Source of the DNA: Bacillota bacterium
GTDB taxonomy: Bacteria; Bacillota; Clostridia; TANB77; CAG-465
Reading direction: 5' to 3'
Assembly: GCA_023460235.1 (NCBI GenBank)
Contig: JAEWRE010000064.1
Location: 1-49,636, forward strand
Length of the DNA stretch: 49,636 nt
Shown: positions 7,314-15,755 of the stretch, piece after piece
How the letters are laid out: each line of letters begins with the position of its first letter
Position numbering within the stretch: position 1 is the stretch's first letter
The notes under the pieces: generated by a model
The model's input: only the letters and a program-made list of their open reading frames with translations
Told to the model about the DNA's origin: nothing
Database searches by the model: none
Program-made: the position numbers and the translations under genes

Positions 7314-9017
7314 ATGGAAGAAATACAAAAGTTCAGTGAAATGGACATAAGAAAAGAAATAAAAGCCGCTTTAGAAAAAATGGGCTTTGAAGGAGCTACA
7401 CCAATACAAGCTCAAGCAATACCAGCTATAATGACAGGAAATGATTTTATAGGTATTGCACAAACTGGTACAGGTAAAACTTGTGCATTTGGTATACCAG
7501 CAATAGAAAAAGTTGATGTTACAGATGATTCTGTACAAGTACTTATACTTTGCCCAACAAGAGAACTTGTTATACAAACAGGGGAAGAATTACTTGCACT
7601 TTCTGCAAATATGAAAGGTATTAAAATAACAACTATATATGGTGGTCAACAAATAGATAGACAAATTATTGCTTTAAAGAAAAAACCACAAATAATCGTT
7701 GGAACACCAGGTAGAATAATGGATCATATGAGAAGAAAAACTATAAAGTTTGATAATATCTCTATGATAGTACTTGATGAAGCAGATGAAATGCTAAATA
7801 TGGGATTTAGAGAAGATCTAGATGTTATACTTGAAAAAGCAAATGAAGATAGACAAACAGTTTTATTATCTGCTACAATGTCAAAAGAAATAATGACAAT
7901 AACAAAAAAATATCAAAAAGCAAATGCAGTTAAAGTTGAAATTAAACATAAAACTTTAACAGCACCAAAAATAGCACAATTTATGGTAATAATAGAGGAA
8001 TCTAAGAAAATAGATGCACTTACAAGAATACTTGATTCAGAAGATATAAACTTATCAGTTATATTCTGTAATACAAAAAGAAAAGTTGATGAATTAGAAG
8101 AACACTTAAGACTTAGAGGCTTCCAAGTTGACGCATTACATGGTGATATGAAACAATCACAAAGGGATATTGTAATGAAAAGATTTAGATCTGGAAAAAC
8201 AAATATCTTAGTTGCAACAGACGTTGCAGCACGTGGAATAGACGTTGATGATGTTGAAGTTATATTTAACTATGATATGCCTACTGATGAAGAATATTAT
8301 GTACATAGAATAGGTAGAACAGGAAGAGCTGGAAAATCTGGTCGTGCAATAACATTCATAACACCAAGAGAAAAATATAAACTTAAATTTATAGAAAATT
8401 ATACAAATGTGAAGATGGAATTATATGATATACCTTCAGCTAAATCTTTAAATGAGAAGAAAAGAAATAAAGTGTTAGAAAATATTACTAACGAAATCGC
8501 TGTAAATGACTTATCAGAAGAAATCTCTATAGTTGAAAATTATATAAATGAAAATGAAATTTCAGCTGTTCAATTAGCTGCTGTTTTATTAAAAATGAAA
8601 TTTGATAAAAATAATATAGGTAAAAAAGTTGAAGACGATTTTGAAGTGAAAAAAGAAAAATCTGATTCAGTTAGATTATTTATAACTCTTGGAAAAATGG
8701 ACAACCTTAAAAGACAAGACTTAAAAGAATATCTAGTTAAAGATGCAAAAATTTCAAAATCAGATATTTATGATACAGAAGTTTTAGATAAATTCTCATT
8801 TGTAACAACAAATAGTGAAGCAGCTGAAAAAATAATTAAGAATTTAAATGAAACTAAATATAATGGCAGACGTGTAGCTGTTGAAATATCTGTTGGTGAA
8901 GCATCTACTTCAAGCAGAAATAGAAGATCTGATAGATTCAGTAAAGAGTCTAGAAGTTCAAAAAATGAATTTGGAGATTTTAAGAAAAAATCAGGAAATT
9001 TTAAAAAAAGAAGATAA
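7314..9017 (+). CDS. ATP-dependent DEAD-box RNA helicase, DeaD/CsdA type
   Basis: 567 residues from ATG 7314 (SD AAGGAG at 7303-7308); the upstream in-frame ATG 7293 lies inside the leader hairpin and has no SD. Motifs: Q-motif around residues 25-33, motif I AQTGTGKT 49-56, Ia PTRELVIQT 81-89, TPGR 131-134, DEAD 155-158, SAT 186-188, then the second RecA domain with ARGIDV and HRIGRTGRAG. A DbpA-type RNA-binding fold (SVRLFITLGKMDNL...RVAVEIS) follows, then a basic RS/FKK-rich tail. It should unwind structured rRNA or mRNA during cold adaptation and ribosome assembly. A deleted copy of its 3' end lies at 11311-11560. Confidence 0.93.
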   Translation: MEEIQKFSEMDIRKEIKAALEKMGFEGATPIQAQAIPAIMTGNDFIGIAQTGTGKTCAFGIPAIEKVDVTDDSVQVLILCPTRELVIQTGEELLALSANMKGIKITTIYGGQQIDRQIIALKKKPQIIVGTPGRIMDHMRRKTIKFDNISMIVLDEADEMLNMGFREDLDVILEKANEDRQTVLLSATMSKEIMTITKKYQKANAVKVEIKHKTLTAPKIAQFMVIIEESKKIDALTRILDSEDINLSVIFCNTKRKVDELEEHLRLRGFQVDALHGDMKQSQRDIVMKRFRSGKTNILVATDVAARGIDVDDVEVIFNYDMPTDEEYYVHRIGRTGRAGKSGRAITFITPREKYKLKFIENYTNVKMELYDIPSAKSLNEKKRNKVLENITNEIAVNDLSEEISIVENYINENEISAVQLAAVLLKMKFDKNNIGKKVEDDFEVKKEKSDSVRLFITLGKMDNLKRQDLKEYLVKDAKISKSDIYDTEVLDKFSFVTTNSEAAEKIIKNLNETKYNGRRVAVEISVGEASTSSRNRRSDRFSKESRSSKNEFGDFKKKSGNFKKRR

Positions 9018-9024
9018 TTTAGAA

Positions 9025-9056
9025 ACACTACAACTAAAGTTGTAGTGTTTTTTTAT
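9025..9056 (+). terminator. Strong intrinsic terminator
   Basis: AAACACTACAACT paired with AGTTGTAGTGTTT (perfect 12-13 bp), then T-run. It ends the helicase transcript. Confidence 0.92.
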
Positions 9057-9093
9057 ATTATAGTAATTATCGATTTTTGGAATTAAGTAAAAG

Positions 9094-9145
9094 TTGAGTA
9101 TGTCTATTTTAATAGGCATACTCAAAGAGCATACGAAAGTATGCT
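9094..9145. repeat. Two tandem hairpins sharing a GCATAC/GTATGC core
   Basis: First hairpin: 15-bp stem, arms 9094-9108 and 9111-9125, one T-G pair, 2-nt loop. Second: AGCATAC-GAAA-GTATGCT (9128-9145), a perfect 7-bp stem with a GNRA-type GAAA loop on the plus strand. Both stems carry the same GCATAC/GTATGC core. They lie downstream (minus sense) of the broken splB and may be its terminator, a structured RNA or a mobile-element end. Confidence 0.6.
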
Positions 9146-9206
9146 TAAAAAATATATGATAAAGGCAAAAGGAAACACTTTATTTTTCTATTCCATAGGG
9201 TACTTT

Positions 9207-9417
9207 TTATAATTCCACAACTAAGGTCTTTTTAGCTTCTTGATATTGAGACGGTAAATCTTCACCAGGAATATGTTTTTTTTAGTATATTTGTAGTTGT
9301 GTTTATTATTTCAATATTAGTATTATCTTTAAATTGATTATAAATACTCTTACCAATGTCAAAATCAAGGAAATTTTTTTCATATATAATTCTTTTTGGA
9401 ACAAACATATTTTTCAT
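9207..9417 (-). pseudogene. splB: Remnant of spore photoproduct lyase (splB), N-terminal part only
   Basis: Reading the minus strand from CAT at 9415-9417 gives MKNMFVPKRIIYEKNFLDFD, then IEIINTTTNIL, which fits the SplB N-terminus (FVP..IYxE, IEIxxTT). At the T8 run 9276-9283 (poly-A in the gene) the frame ends in KKTYSW-stop. The next frame carries on as KNIPGEDLPSQYQEAKKTLV, matching the following SplB segment (RNIPG...YxxAKxTLV), before stopping at 9207. Everything after, including the radical-SAM Cys motif and the catalytic domain, is missing. There is no SD in place. So this is a frameshifted, 3'-deleted relic. SplB repairs the UV spore photoproduct; loss here suggests either a second copy elsewhere or a lineage losing spore UV repair. 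Confidence 0.75.
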
Positions 9418-9474
9418 CAATAAACTAATTTAGGTTATTATCCTCTCTATATTTTTCATGTTTGATATAATTAA

Positions 9475-10686
9475 TTAGTCAAACCTATCTATTTTAAAAA
9501 GAGACATATATATATTAGTCTTTCCTAGATATAATTCGCTCAGCATCATTCCGCCTAACAAGGCAAATAAAATTCCATTTGCTCCATACCCTAAACAATA
9601 CCATAATTTAGAGTTATCCGGATCTTTTCCTATAAAGCCTAGGTTATCTTTTGTAGATGCAAAAGCCCCACAATACTTATATTCTATATCTATATTTAAA
9701 TTTGGAAATAATTTTATGAGATGTTTAGTTAATTTATTGTAATTTTTTGTATATAAATTTTTATTAAATTTATGTGGAGAAAAGGTCACATCCTTTCCAC
9801 CAATTATTATTCTATTGTCACTAGTTGTACGTAAGTAATTATATGGGTCTTCATTATCTCTAATTATTACATTTTTATATATATCTTCTAAATTATTTAT
9901 AGGTTTTGTGGCAACATTAAAGGTAGTGGTTTTAGTGCCAAAACTTCTTTTAGTAAAAAGTTCTGTGTTATACCCTGAAGCAACAATAACTATTTTACCC
10001 CTAACTTTATGACCATATATACTTTCTATTGTAACACTATTATATTCATATTTAATATCTATTGCTTCTGTATTTTCATATACCCTTAATCCATAATCAC
10101 AACCTACATTAAGTAAATCTTGTGTAAATCTGTATGGGTCAAATTGAGCTCCTGCACCTTTACTTAATAAACCAGCAGCTATATCAAATTTAAAGGGATT
10201 GTTACTTTTGTCAATTAATTCTACATTTAATCCAGCTTCTTTTCTAAATTTATATTCCTCTATTATTTCTGTTTTTTCTTTATCTTTGTCTGTATATAAA
10301 AAACTATCTACTACTTTATAATCACAATTATTACCGTATTTATCTATAAATTTTTGAATTTCATCTATTGCCTTTATTCCTAATTCATAAGATTTTATTA
10401 TATTATCTGGAGTTGTATATGATTTTAAATCTATGCAATTACCATCAAGCTCATATTGTAGTAGAGAAGTAGTTATACTTGTACTACCATGACCTATTCT
10501 TGATTTTTCTAGAATAACAGTATCAATATTATTCTTACTAAAATAGTAACCTAGAATTGCTCCAGTTATTCCACCACCTACTATTATTACATCAGTGCTT
10601 ATATTCTGTGTTAAGTAAGGATATTGTTTAGTTAATTTGTTGGTTCTTGTAAATATACAATCTCCTTTTACATACTGAACATTCAT
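9475..10686 (-). CDS. FAD-dependent oxidoreductase, DAO (glycine/D-amino acid oxidase) family
   Basis: 403 residues from ATG at 10686, preceded by GCAGGTGA on the minus strand; the longer reading to 10773 lacks an SD. An N-terminal stretch of about 25 residues precedes the dinucleotide-binding motif VIIVGGGITGAILGYYFSKN and the ribose-binding Glu in VILEKSRIG. The C-terminal FAD segment (LGYGANGILFALLGGMML) is intact. DAO-family members oxidise amines or amino acids; the substrate is not readable. It is a singleton on the minus strand next to the splB relic. No Rieske cluster or glycine-cleavage partner nearby. Confidence 0.88.
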   Translation of the reverse strand: MNVQYVKGDCIFTRTNKLTKQYPYLTQNISTDVIIVGGGITGAILGYYFSKNNIDTVILEKSRIGHGSTSITTSLLQYELDGNCIDLKSYTTPDNIIKSYELGIKAIDEIQKFIDKYGNNCDYKVVDSFLYTDKDKEKTEIIEEYKFRKEAGLNVELIDKSNNPFKFDIAAGLLSKGAGAQFDPYRFTQDLLNVGCDYGLRVYENTEAIDIKYEYNSVTIESIYGHKVRGKIVIVASGYNTELFTKRSFGTKTTTFNVATKPINNLEDIYKNVIIRDNEDPYNYLRTTSDNRIIIGGKDVTFSPHKFNKNLYTKNYNKLTKHLIKLFPNLNIDIEYKYCGAFASTKDNLGFIGKDPDNSKLWYCLGYGANGILFALLGGMMLSELYLGKTNIYMSLFKIDRFD

Positions 10687-11038
10687 AAAATCACCTGCTT
10701 TCTCAATATTTAGTAAATAAATATCAACTGTATTATTATTTGCTAAATAATATGTAACATACATGGAATACATATATATTTATATGTAACGGAGGTACTT
10801 TTTTTAAATAATAGCTTTAGCTATAAACAAAGTATTTAAATATAAAAAATTTAAAACTGTATTTATTTCATATTATATTTATATATAGCTAGTATTTTAT
10901 TAATAGTATAAATTTAATTAGCTAATTAGCTTGATATAACTATATATAATTTGACATAAACTAGAAAACGTGATATAATAATCTTGATTTGTAAAAAAAT
11001 ATATGTTTCAAAAATAATTTAATGGAGGGTATAGGTAT
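10687..11038 (+). promoter_or_regulatory. Intergenic region with a consensus sigma-A promoter
   Basis: No protein gene seen. TTGACA (10951-10956), 17-bp spacer, TATAAT (10974-10979) is a perfect consensus promoter reading toward the 54-residue ORF, with a leader of about 50 nt. A 12-bp palindrome AGCTAATTAGCT (10920-10931) lies 20 bp upstream of the -35 and could be an operator. Confidence 0.8.
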
Positions 11039-11203
11039 ATGAAGAGATTTCTAAAAGTATTTATTCCAGTAACAGTAGTAGTAGGTATATTACTAACTGT
11101 TTTAGTAACAATTAAAAATTTTCTTTATTTTGATGAATGTGATGATGATGACTTCGATGATGACTTTGAAGAAGGATCTGATGAAGAATCTGGCCATCAT
11201 TAA
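11039..11203 (+). CDS. 54-residue single-pass membrane peptide with acidic tail
   Basis: ATG 11039 follows GGAGGG at 11024-11029. Residues 4-25 form a hydrophobic helix (FLKVFIPVTVVVGILLTVLV). Most of the C-terminal half is Asp/Glu (DECDDDDFDDDFEEGSDEES), ending GHH. A perfect-consensus promoter drives it and a strong terminator follows, so it is very probably expressed. An acidic cytoplasmic or external tail could bind divalent metal or basic partners. I do not recognise a family. Confidence 0.7.
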   Translation: MKRFLKVFIPVTVVVGILLTVLVTIKNFLYFDECDDDDFDDDFEEGSDEESGHH

Positions 11204-11265
11204 TGTGATGATAGATTCTTAAAAGGGAAAATTTCTAAATAAGAATAGTTATATTAGGTGACACG

Positions 11266-11293
11266 AAATCCCCCAATTTATTGGGGGATTTTT
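11266..11293 (+). terminator. Strong GC-rich intrinsic terminator
   Basis: AAATCCCCCAA-TTTA-TTGGGGGATTT, perfect 11-bp stem, then T-run. Confidence 0.95.
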
Positions 11294-11310
11294 ACATATC
11301 TTTAATATAT

Positions 11311-11560
11311 TGGTCGTGCAATAACATTTATGACACCAAGAGAAAAATATAAGCTTAAATTTATAGAAAATTATACAAATGTAAAGATGAAATCATATGA
11401 TATTTCTTCAGCTAAATCTTTAAATGAAACCAAATATAACGGAAGACGTGTAGCTGTTGAAATATCTGTTGGAGAAGCATCTACTTCAAACAGAAGAAAA
11501 AGAGATGACGGATTTAAAAGAAGTTTTAAAAAAGAGGATGATTTTAAGAGAAGTTCATGA
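11311..11560 (+). pseudogene. Internally deleted copy of the DEAD-box helicase 3' end
   Basis: From TGGTCGTGCAATAAC (11311) the DNA follows the helicase gene from 8339 nearly base for base to TTTAAATGA (11419-11427). It then continues as helicase sequence from 8843-8851, where the same TTTAAATGA occurs. The skipped piece is 396 bp, an exact multiple of three. Homology runs on through VAVEISVGEAST and ends in a diverged basic tail (NRRKRDDGFKRSFKK). There is no start context, no SD and no helicase core, and a terminator lies just before it. It is a relic of a second helicase gene or a partial duplication, not a functional gene. Confidence 0.85.
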
Positions 11561-11609
11561 AAAAGAAAATAGGGTAAAATATCAAAGAGTATATCTTAAG
11601 ATCTTATTC

Positions 11610-11650
11610 ATAGACTATATCAATTGTATTTGATATAGTCTATTTTTCTT
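11610..11650 (+). terminator. Intrinsic terminator
   Basis: ATAGACTATATCAA paired with TTGATATAGTCTAT (14 bp perfect) followed by TTTTTC. It is the genuine 3' end left behind with the helicase relic. Confidence 0.85.
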
Positions 11651-11653
11651 ATA

Positions 11654-11682
11654 TTGACTAATATTTTTTATTATAATATAAT
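11654..11682 (+). promoter_or_regulatory. Sigma-A promoter for the 145-residue membrane protein
   Basis: TTGACT (11654-11659), 17-bp spacer, TATAAT (11677-11682). Transcription would begin near 11690, giving a very short leader and favouring the start at 11703 over 11691. Confidence 0.75.
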
Positions 11683-11702
11683 TTAGTAGGATGGTGAATT
11701 TG

Positions 11703-12140
11703 ATGAAAAATAAAATTTTAATGTTCTCTTTAGTTATTATATTTATTATTATTTCTATAATAGTATATATAACTTATATAAATAGAATTTTTACACTTTC
11801 GCAACATAATTTGGTTAAACAGATACTGAACACTAGTGTAGATAATTATGATATTTATATTGAAACTATATATCCAAAACAAAAGTACAAATTATCTGAA
11901 AATGATAAAACTAATTTTATATATTCTTTAAAAGATATGAAAGTTAAAAAGGATGATAATATCATAAATGGTGTTTCAAGAAAATTTATAATAGAAAATA
12001 AAAAAAATAATAAAAAAATTACAATTAATATAGCTAATTCAATGATTGATGTTGGTGAGAATACATACAGAATTATAAATGAAAATAAAAATATTTTTGA
12101 AGAAATATATTATAAATATACTGGAAAAAATTATAATTAA
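11703..12140 (+). CDS. Membrane-anchored hypothetical protein
   Basis: 145 residues from ATG 11703 (GGTGA five bases upstream); ATG 11691 is in frame but sits almost on the transcription start. One N-terminal anchor helix (about residues 5-26, very Ile-rich) is followed by a hydrophilic, Lys/Asn-rich outer domain of ~115 residues. No Cys lipobox. The pattern looks like small extracytoplasmic proteins of unknown function in Clostridia. It ends at a bidirectional terminator. Confidence 0.75.
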   Translation: MKNKILMFSLVIIFIIISIIVYITYINRIFTLSQHNLVKQILNTSVDNYDIYIETIYPKQKYKLSENDKTNFIYSLKDMKVKKDDNIINGVSRKFIIENKKNNKKITINIANSMIDVGENTYRIINENKNIFEEIYYKYTGKNYN

Positions 12141-12198
12141 AATAATAATGTAATAGAAATTTTAGGATTATTAAGAATATGAAATTTGTAAATATATA

Positions 12199-12231
12199 AA
12201 AACCTCCTAAGAAATAGCCTTAGGAGGTTTT
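12199..12231. terminator. Bidirectional terminator between convergent genes
   Basis: AAAACCTCCTAAG and CTTAGGAGGTTTT form a perfect 13-bp stem with a T-run on one strand and an A-run on the other. It serves the plus gene ending at 12140 and the minus gene ending at 12231. Confidence 0.9.
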
Positions 12232-12491
12232 CACATATGGTATACACTTTTGTAAAACATTATGCAAAAGATAAAGATACCAAAAGATATGAATAATAAT
12301 TTTTTCTTTTCTTTATACATAAAAGCAGACAAAACGAAAAGAAATATAGAAAATAATAAAGTTATAAAAAATAATGGTCTTCTAATAGCCGGGTTATGGA
12401 ATATTGCATGCATTGAAAAAAACATAATGCAGTCCAATACAGCAAGTATAGTAAATATTTTGCCCTTTACTGAAATTTGTTTTTTTTCCAT
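12231..12491 (-). CDS. Small three-helix membrane protein
   Basis: 86 residues, start at 12491 with SD AAGGAG on the minus strand. Three hydrophobic helices (about 10-27, 39-58, 64-82) are separated by short basic loops. No recognised family. It lies 12 nt behind the 146-residue membrane protein and probably shares its transcript. The plus-strand frame at 12262-12522 is its shadow. Confidence 0.7.
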   Translation of the reverse strand: MEKKQISVKGKIFTILAVLDCIMFFSMHAIFHNPAIRRPLFFITLLFSIFLFVLSAFMYKEKKKLLFISFGIFIFCIMFYKSVYHM

Positions 12492-12503
12492 ATTTTTATC
12501 TCC

Positions 12504-12944
12504 TTATATATTTAGTATATAGAATATTAAAACAAATAACAAAATTTTAACAAAATCTAGAATCCTATAGTTTTTTACAAAAACTAATTTAATAGTTAAT
12601 AAACACCATATTGCTAATATAAATAAGTAAATATCCTCAATCAAGTAAAAAATAATTTTAACAGGAAGTATAAATTTTAATAATGCTAGTATGGCACCAG
12701 CAATTAAAAGTGATAAACATAATCTATTAGTTAATTTGTATAAAAAATCTATTGATAAAAAATTAACTAATAAATAATATACAATAAAAGCAACAAAAAT
12801 AAAAATTACTCGTAAGTTATTTACGGTATTCTTGTTAAAAATAAAAAATTCTAAGTAATTGACATGAACTAAGAAATCAATAAAAAATAGTACATTTACA
12901 ATAATCAAAAAAGCTAATAAAACAATCCGTTTATTTCTTCTCAT
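12504..12944 (-). CDS. Multi-pass membrane protein of unknown function
   Basis: 146 residues, start at 12944 with SD GGGAGG. It begins MRRNKR (positive-inside) and has about four hydrophobic helices (8-24, 44-62, 73-100, 104-145, the last probably two). Product not recognised. It is first gene of a two-gene minus-strand operon driven by the consensus promoter at 12997-13025. Confidence 0.7.
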   Translation of the reverse strand: MRRNKRIVLLAFLIIVNVLFFIDFLVHVNYLEFFIFNKNTVNNLRVIFIFVAFIVYYLLVNFLSIDFLYKLTNRLCLSLLIAGAILALLKFILPVKIIFYLIEDIYLFILAIWCLLTIKLVFVKNYRILDFVKILLFVLIFYILNI

Positions 12945-12996
12945 CGTAAGTTCCTCCCTTTTATTTTAGTCTAAATAAAAATACTACTTTTTTATT

Positions 12997-13025
12997 ATTA
13001 TACACTCATTTAGTTGTAATGTCAA
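12997..13025 (-). promoter_or_regulatory. Consensus promoter for the minus-strand membrane pair
   Basis: On the minus strand: TTGACA (13025-13020), 17-bp spacer, TATAAT (13002-12997). Confidence 0.85.
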
Positions 13026-13049
13026 TCTTAACAAACAGAATAGTTTTGC

Positions 13050-13078
13050 TTGCTATTTTATTATTTTTAAAGTATAAT
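13050..13078 (+). promoter_or_regulatory. Promoter of tex
   Basis: TTGCTA (13050-13055), 17-bp spacer, TATAAT (13073-13078), divergent from the minus-strand promoter 25 bp away. Confidence 0.65.
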
Positions 13079-13102
13079 CTAGATTAAAGAGGAGTGACAA
13101 AA

Positions 13103-15259
13103 GTGGATAAGATAATAGAAAAACTAACATTAGAACTTGGTATAAGGAAATCACAAGTTGAAAATACAATAAAATTAATTGATGAAGGAAATACAATTCC
13201 ATTCATTGCAAGATATAGAAAAGAAGTTACAGGTAATTTAGATGATGAAATATTAAGAAAATTTGATGATAGATTAAATTATTTAAAGAATCTTGAAAGC
13301 AGAAAAGAAGAAGTTATTAGGCTTATAGATGAGCTAGGCTTACTTACAGAAGAAATTAAAAACAATGTAATTAATTCAAATATCTTAAGTGAAGTTGAAG
13401 ATATATATAGACCATATAAACCTAAAAAGAGAACAAAGGCAACAATTGCTAAAGAAAAGGGTCTTGAACCGTTAAGTAAAATAATATTAAAACAAAGTAT
13501 TAAATCTGGAAACATAGCTGATGTTGCAAAAGAGTATATATCTGATGAAAAAGATGTTAAAACTGCTGATGAAGCTATAATGGGTGCTTGTGATATAATT
13601 GCAGAAGATATTTCAGATAATGCAGAATATAGAAAAAATATAAGAAGAATATCATATAGAACAGGAAAAGTTGTGACAAATGCAACAAACGAAGATGAAA
13701 AAACTGTGTATGATATGTACTATAATTTCTCAGAAAATATAAATAAAATACCTAGTCATAGGATTCTTGCTATTAATAGAGGTGAAAAAGAGCAAGTACT
13801 TAAAGTAAAATTTGAAGTTGATGAGGAAGAAATACAAAAATACTTAGAAGATAAAATTATATTATCTGATAGTATTTTTAAAGATGTATTAATAATCACA
13901 ATAAAAGATTCATATAAACGTCTTATAAAACCTTCAATTGAAAGAGAAATCTGGTCAGATAAATTTGAAGAAGCATCTGAACAGGCAATAAAGGTATTTG
14001 GTGTAAATGTTAAAAATCTATTTTTACAAGCTCCACTTAAGAGTATGACCGTAATGGGATTTGATCCAGCATATAGAACTGGATGTAAAATTGCAATTAT
14101 TGATGAAACAGGTAAATTACTAGATTATACAACAGTATATCCAACAATGCCACAAAACGATGTTGATGGTGCTGAAAAAACTTTACTTAAGTTAATAGAC
14201 AAACATGAAGTAGATATGATTGCAATTGGTAATGGAACTGCATCACGTGAGTCTGAAAAGTTTGTTTCTGACTTAATAAAAAAATGTTATAGAAAAGTAT
14301 ACTATACTATTGTAAGTGAAGCCGGGGCCAGTGTTTATTCAGCTTCAGAACTTGCAACAAAAGAATATCCAGATATAAATGTATCTATAAGAGGGGCTAT
14401 ATCTATTGCTAGAAGATTACAAGATCCTTTAGCAGAATTAGTAAAAATTGATCCTAAAAGTATAGGTGTTGGACAATATCAACATGATGTAAATCAAAAA
14501 AGATTAGATTCGACTCTAACAGGTGTTGTTGAAAGTGCAGTAAATAGTGTTGGAGTAAACTTAAATACAGCAACACCATCACTACTTTCATATGTATCAG
14601 GAATAAATAAAACTATAGCTAGCAATATTGTAAAATATAGAGATGATAATGGAAAATTTAGTACAAGAAAAGAACTACTAAAAGTACCAAAGCTTGGAAA
14701 TGTAGCTTTTGTTCAATGTGCAGGCTTTCTTAAAGTACCAGAGTCAAAGAATATTTTAGATAATACAATGGTACATCCAGAGTCTTATGATGTTGCAAAA
14801 GAAATATTAGAAATGCTTAACTTAGGAGTCAAAAATATTGATACAACTGAATTATCTAGTTTATCAAACAAACTAAATAATTTAAATATCAAAGAAATTT
14901 CTAAAAAACTAGATGTTGGTATTCCAACAATTGAAGACATAATCAAAGAGCTAAATAAACCAGGGCGTGATCCAAGAGATGAAATGCCAAAACCAATTCT
15001 AAAAAGTGATGTTTTAAAACTAGAGGATTTAACTATTGGTATGGAACTTACAGGTACTGTTAGAAACGTAATTGATTTTGGGGCATTCATTGATATTGGT
15101 ATTAAAGGTGATGGACTAGTACATATTTCACAAATGAGTGATAAGTATATAAGAAATCCATTGGAAGAAGTTTCAGTTGGTGATATTGTAAAAGTAAAAG
15201 TTATTGGTATAGATAAAGAAAAAGGAAAAGTAAGCCTTAGCATGAAAGGACTTAATTAG
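13103..15259 (+). CDS. tex: Tex-family S1 RNA-binding transcription accessory protein
   Basis: About 718 residues. Start taken as GTG 13103 because AGAGGAG (13088-13094) is correctly spaced for it; GTG 13094 overlaps that SD. Domain order: N-terminal helical Tex region with the conserved NTIPFIARYRKE motif, YqgF/RuvC-like domain around VMGFDPAYRTGCKIAIIDE, helix-hairpin-helix repeats (NTATPSLLSYVSGINKTIA), and a C-terminal S1 domain (GMELTGTVRNVIDFGAFIDI). Tex binds nucleic acid and RNA polymerase and is needed for full expression of some genes; in Gram-positives it is cytoplasmic. Two membrane-protein genes follow 1 and 6 nt apart. Confidence 0.95.
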   Translation: MDKIIEKLTLELGIRKSQVENTIKLIDEGNTIPFIARYRKEVTGNLDDEILRKFDDRLNYLKNLESRKEEVIRLIDELGLLTEEIKNNVINSNILSEVEDIYRPYKPKKRTKATIAKEKGLEPLSKIILKQSIKSGNIADVAKEYISDEKDVKTADEAIMGACDIIAEDISDNAEYRKNIRRISYRTGKVVTNATNEDEKTVYDMYYNFSENINKIPSHRILAINRGEKEQVLKVKFEVDEEEIQKYLEDKIILSDSIFKDVLIITIKDSYKRLIKPSIEREIWSDKFEEASEQAIKVFGVNVKNLFLQAPLKSMTVMGFDPAYRTGCKIAIIDETGKLLDYTTVYPTMPQNDVDGAEKTLLKLIDKHEVDMIAIGNGTASRESEKFVSDLIKKCYRKVYYTIVSEAGASVYSASELATKEYPDINVSIRGAISIARRLQDPLAELVKIDPKSIGVGQYQHDVNQKRLDSTLTGVVESAVNSVGVNLNTATPSLLSYVSGINKTIASNIVKYRDDNGKFSTRKELLKVPKLGNVAFVQCAGFLKVPESKNILDNTMVHPESYDVAKEILEMLNLGVKNIDTTELSSLSNKLNNLNIKEISKKLDVGIPTIEDIIKELNKPGRDPRDEMPKPILKSDVLKLEDLTIGMELTGTVRNVIDFGAFIDIGIKGDGLVHISQMSDKYIRNPLEEVSVGDIVKVKVIGIDKEKGKVSLSMKGLN

Positions 15260-15260
15260 T

Positions 15261-15749
15261 ATGTTTGATTTTGTTAATAGTTTAGATTTTGGGTTAATTA
15301 AAGCAGTAATAGTATTTTTTTTAGTAATCTTTATAATTGGGATATTTAGAAGAATATTAAAGAGGCATAGGATTGTAAAAGTATTGATAGTTGGAGTAGG
15401 TCTTGCATATATAATATATTCTTTAGTTACATATATTGATATAAAGAACAAGATATATGATACCAATTCATATTACGTCTATGGAATGATAAAAAGAGTT
15501 GAATCAAACACTATTCAAATTGATTCTATAAGATCAAACCTTAAAAGTGGGGGCGAAGGGCGAATTAATATTAAAATAGATTTTAGTGTCAAAATTATAG
15601 ATTCAACTCAAAATGATAAAGTGCTAAAATATAGTGATTTATCTTCAGGCTATACTATACAAGTTGTATGTAATGTTGATAAAATTGAAAATTCAGAACA
15701 AATTATAAAGCCGTTAGTTATTATTGTTAAAGCACATAAGGTGGTGTAG
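15261..15749 (+). CDS. Membrane protein, hypothetical
   Basis: 162 residues, start ATG 15261 two bases after the tex stop, using AAAGGA inside tex as SD, so probably translationally coupled. Two hydrophobic helices (about 12-30 and 41-60) precede a ~100-residue soluble domain of beta character (IKRVESNTIQIDSIRSNL...). I do not recognise it. Its position between tex and a DUF2207 protein is not informative of function. Confidence 0.75.
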   Translation: MFDFVNSLDFGLIKAVIVFFLVIFIIGIFRRILKRHRIVKVLIVGVGLAYIIYSLVTYIDIKNKIYDTNSYYVYGMIKRVESNTIQIDSIRSNLKSGGEGRINIKIDFSVKIIDSTQNDKVLKYSDLSSGYTIQVVCNVDKIENSEQIIKPLVIIVKAHKVV

Positions 15750-15755
15750 AAGGAT

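Noticed and set aside
12262..12522. 86-codon plus-strand frame
   Set aside because: Exact antisense of the minus-strand three-helix protein.
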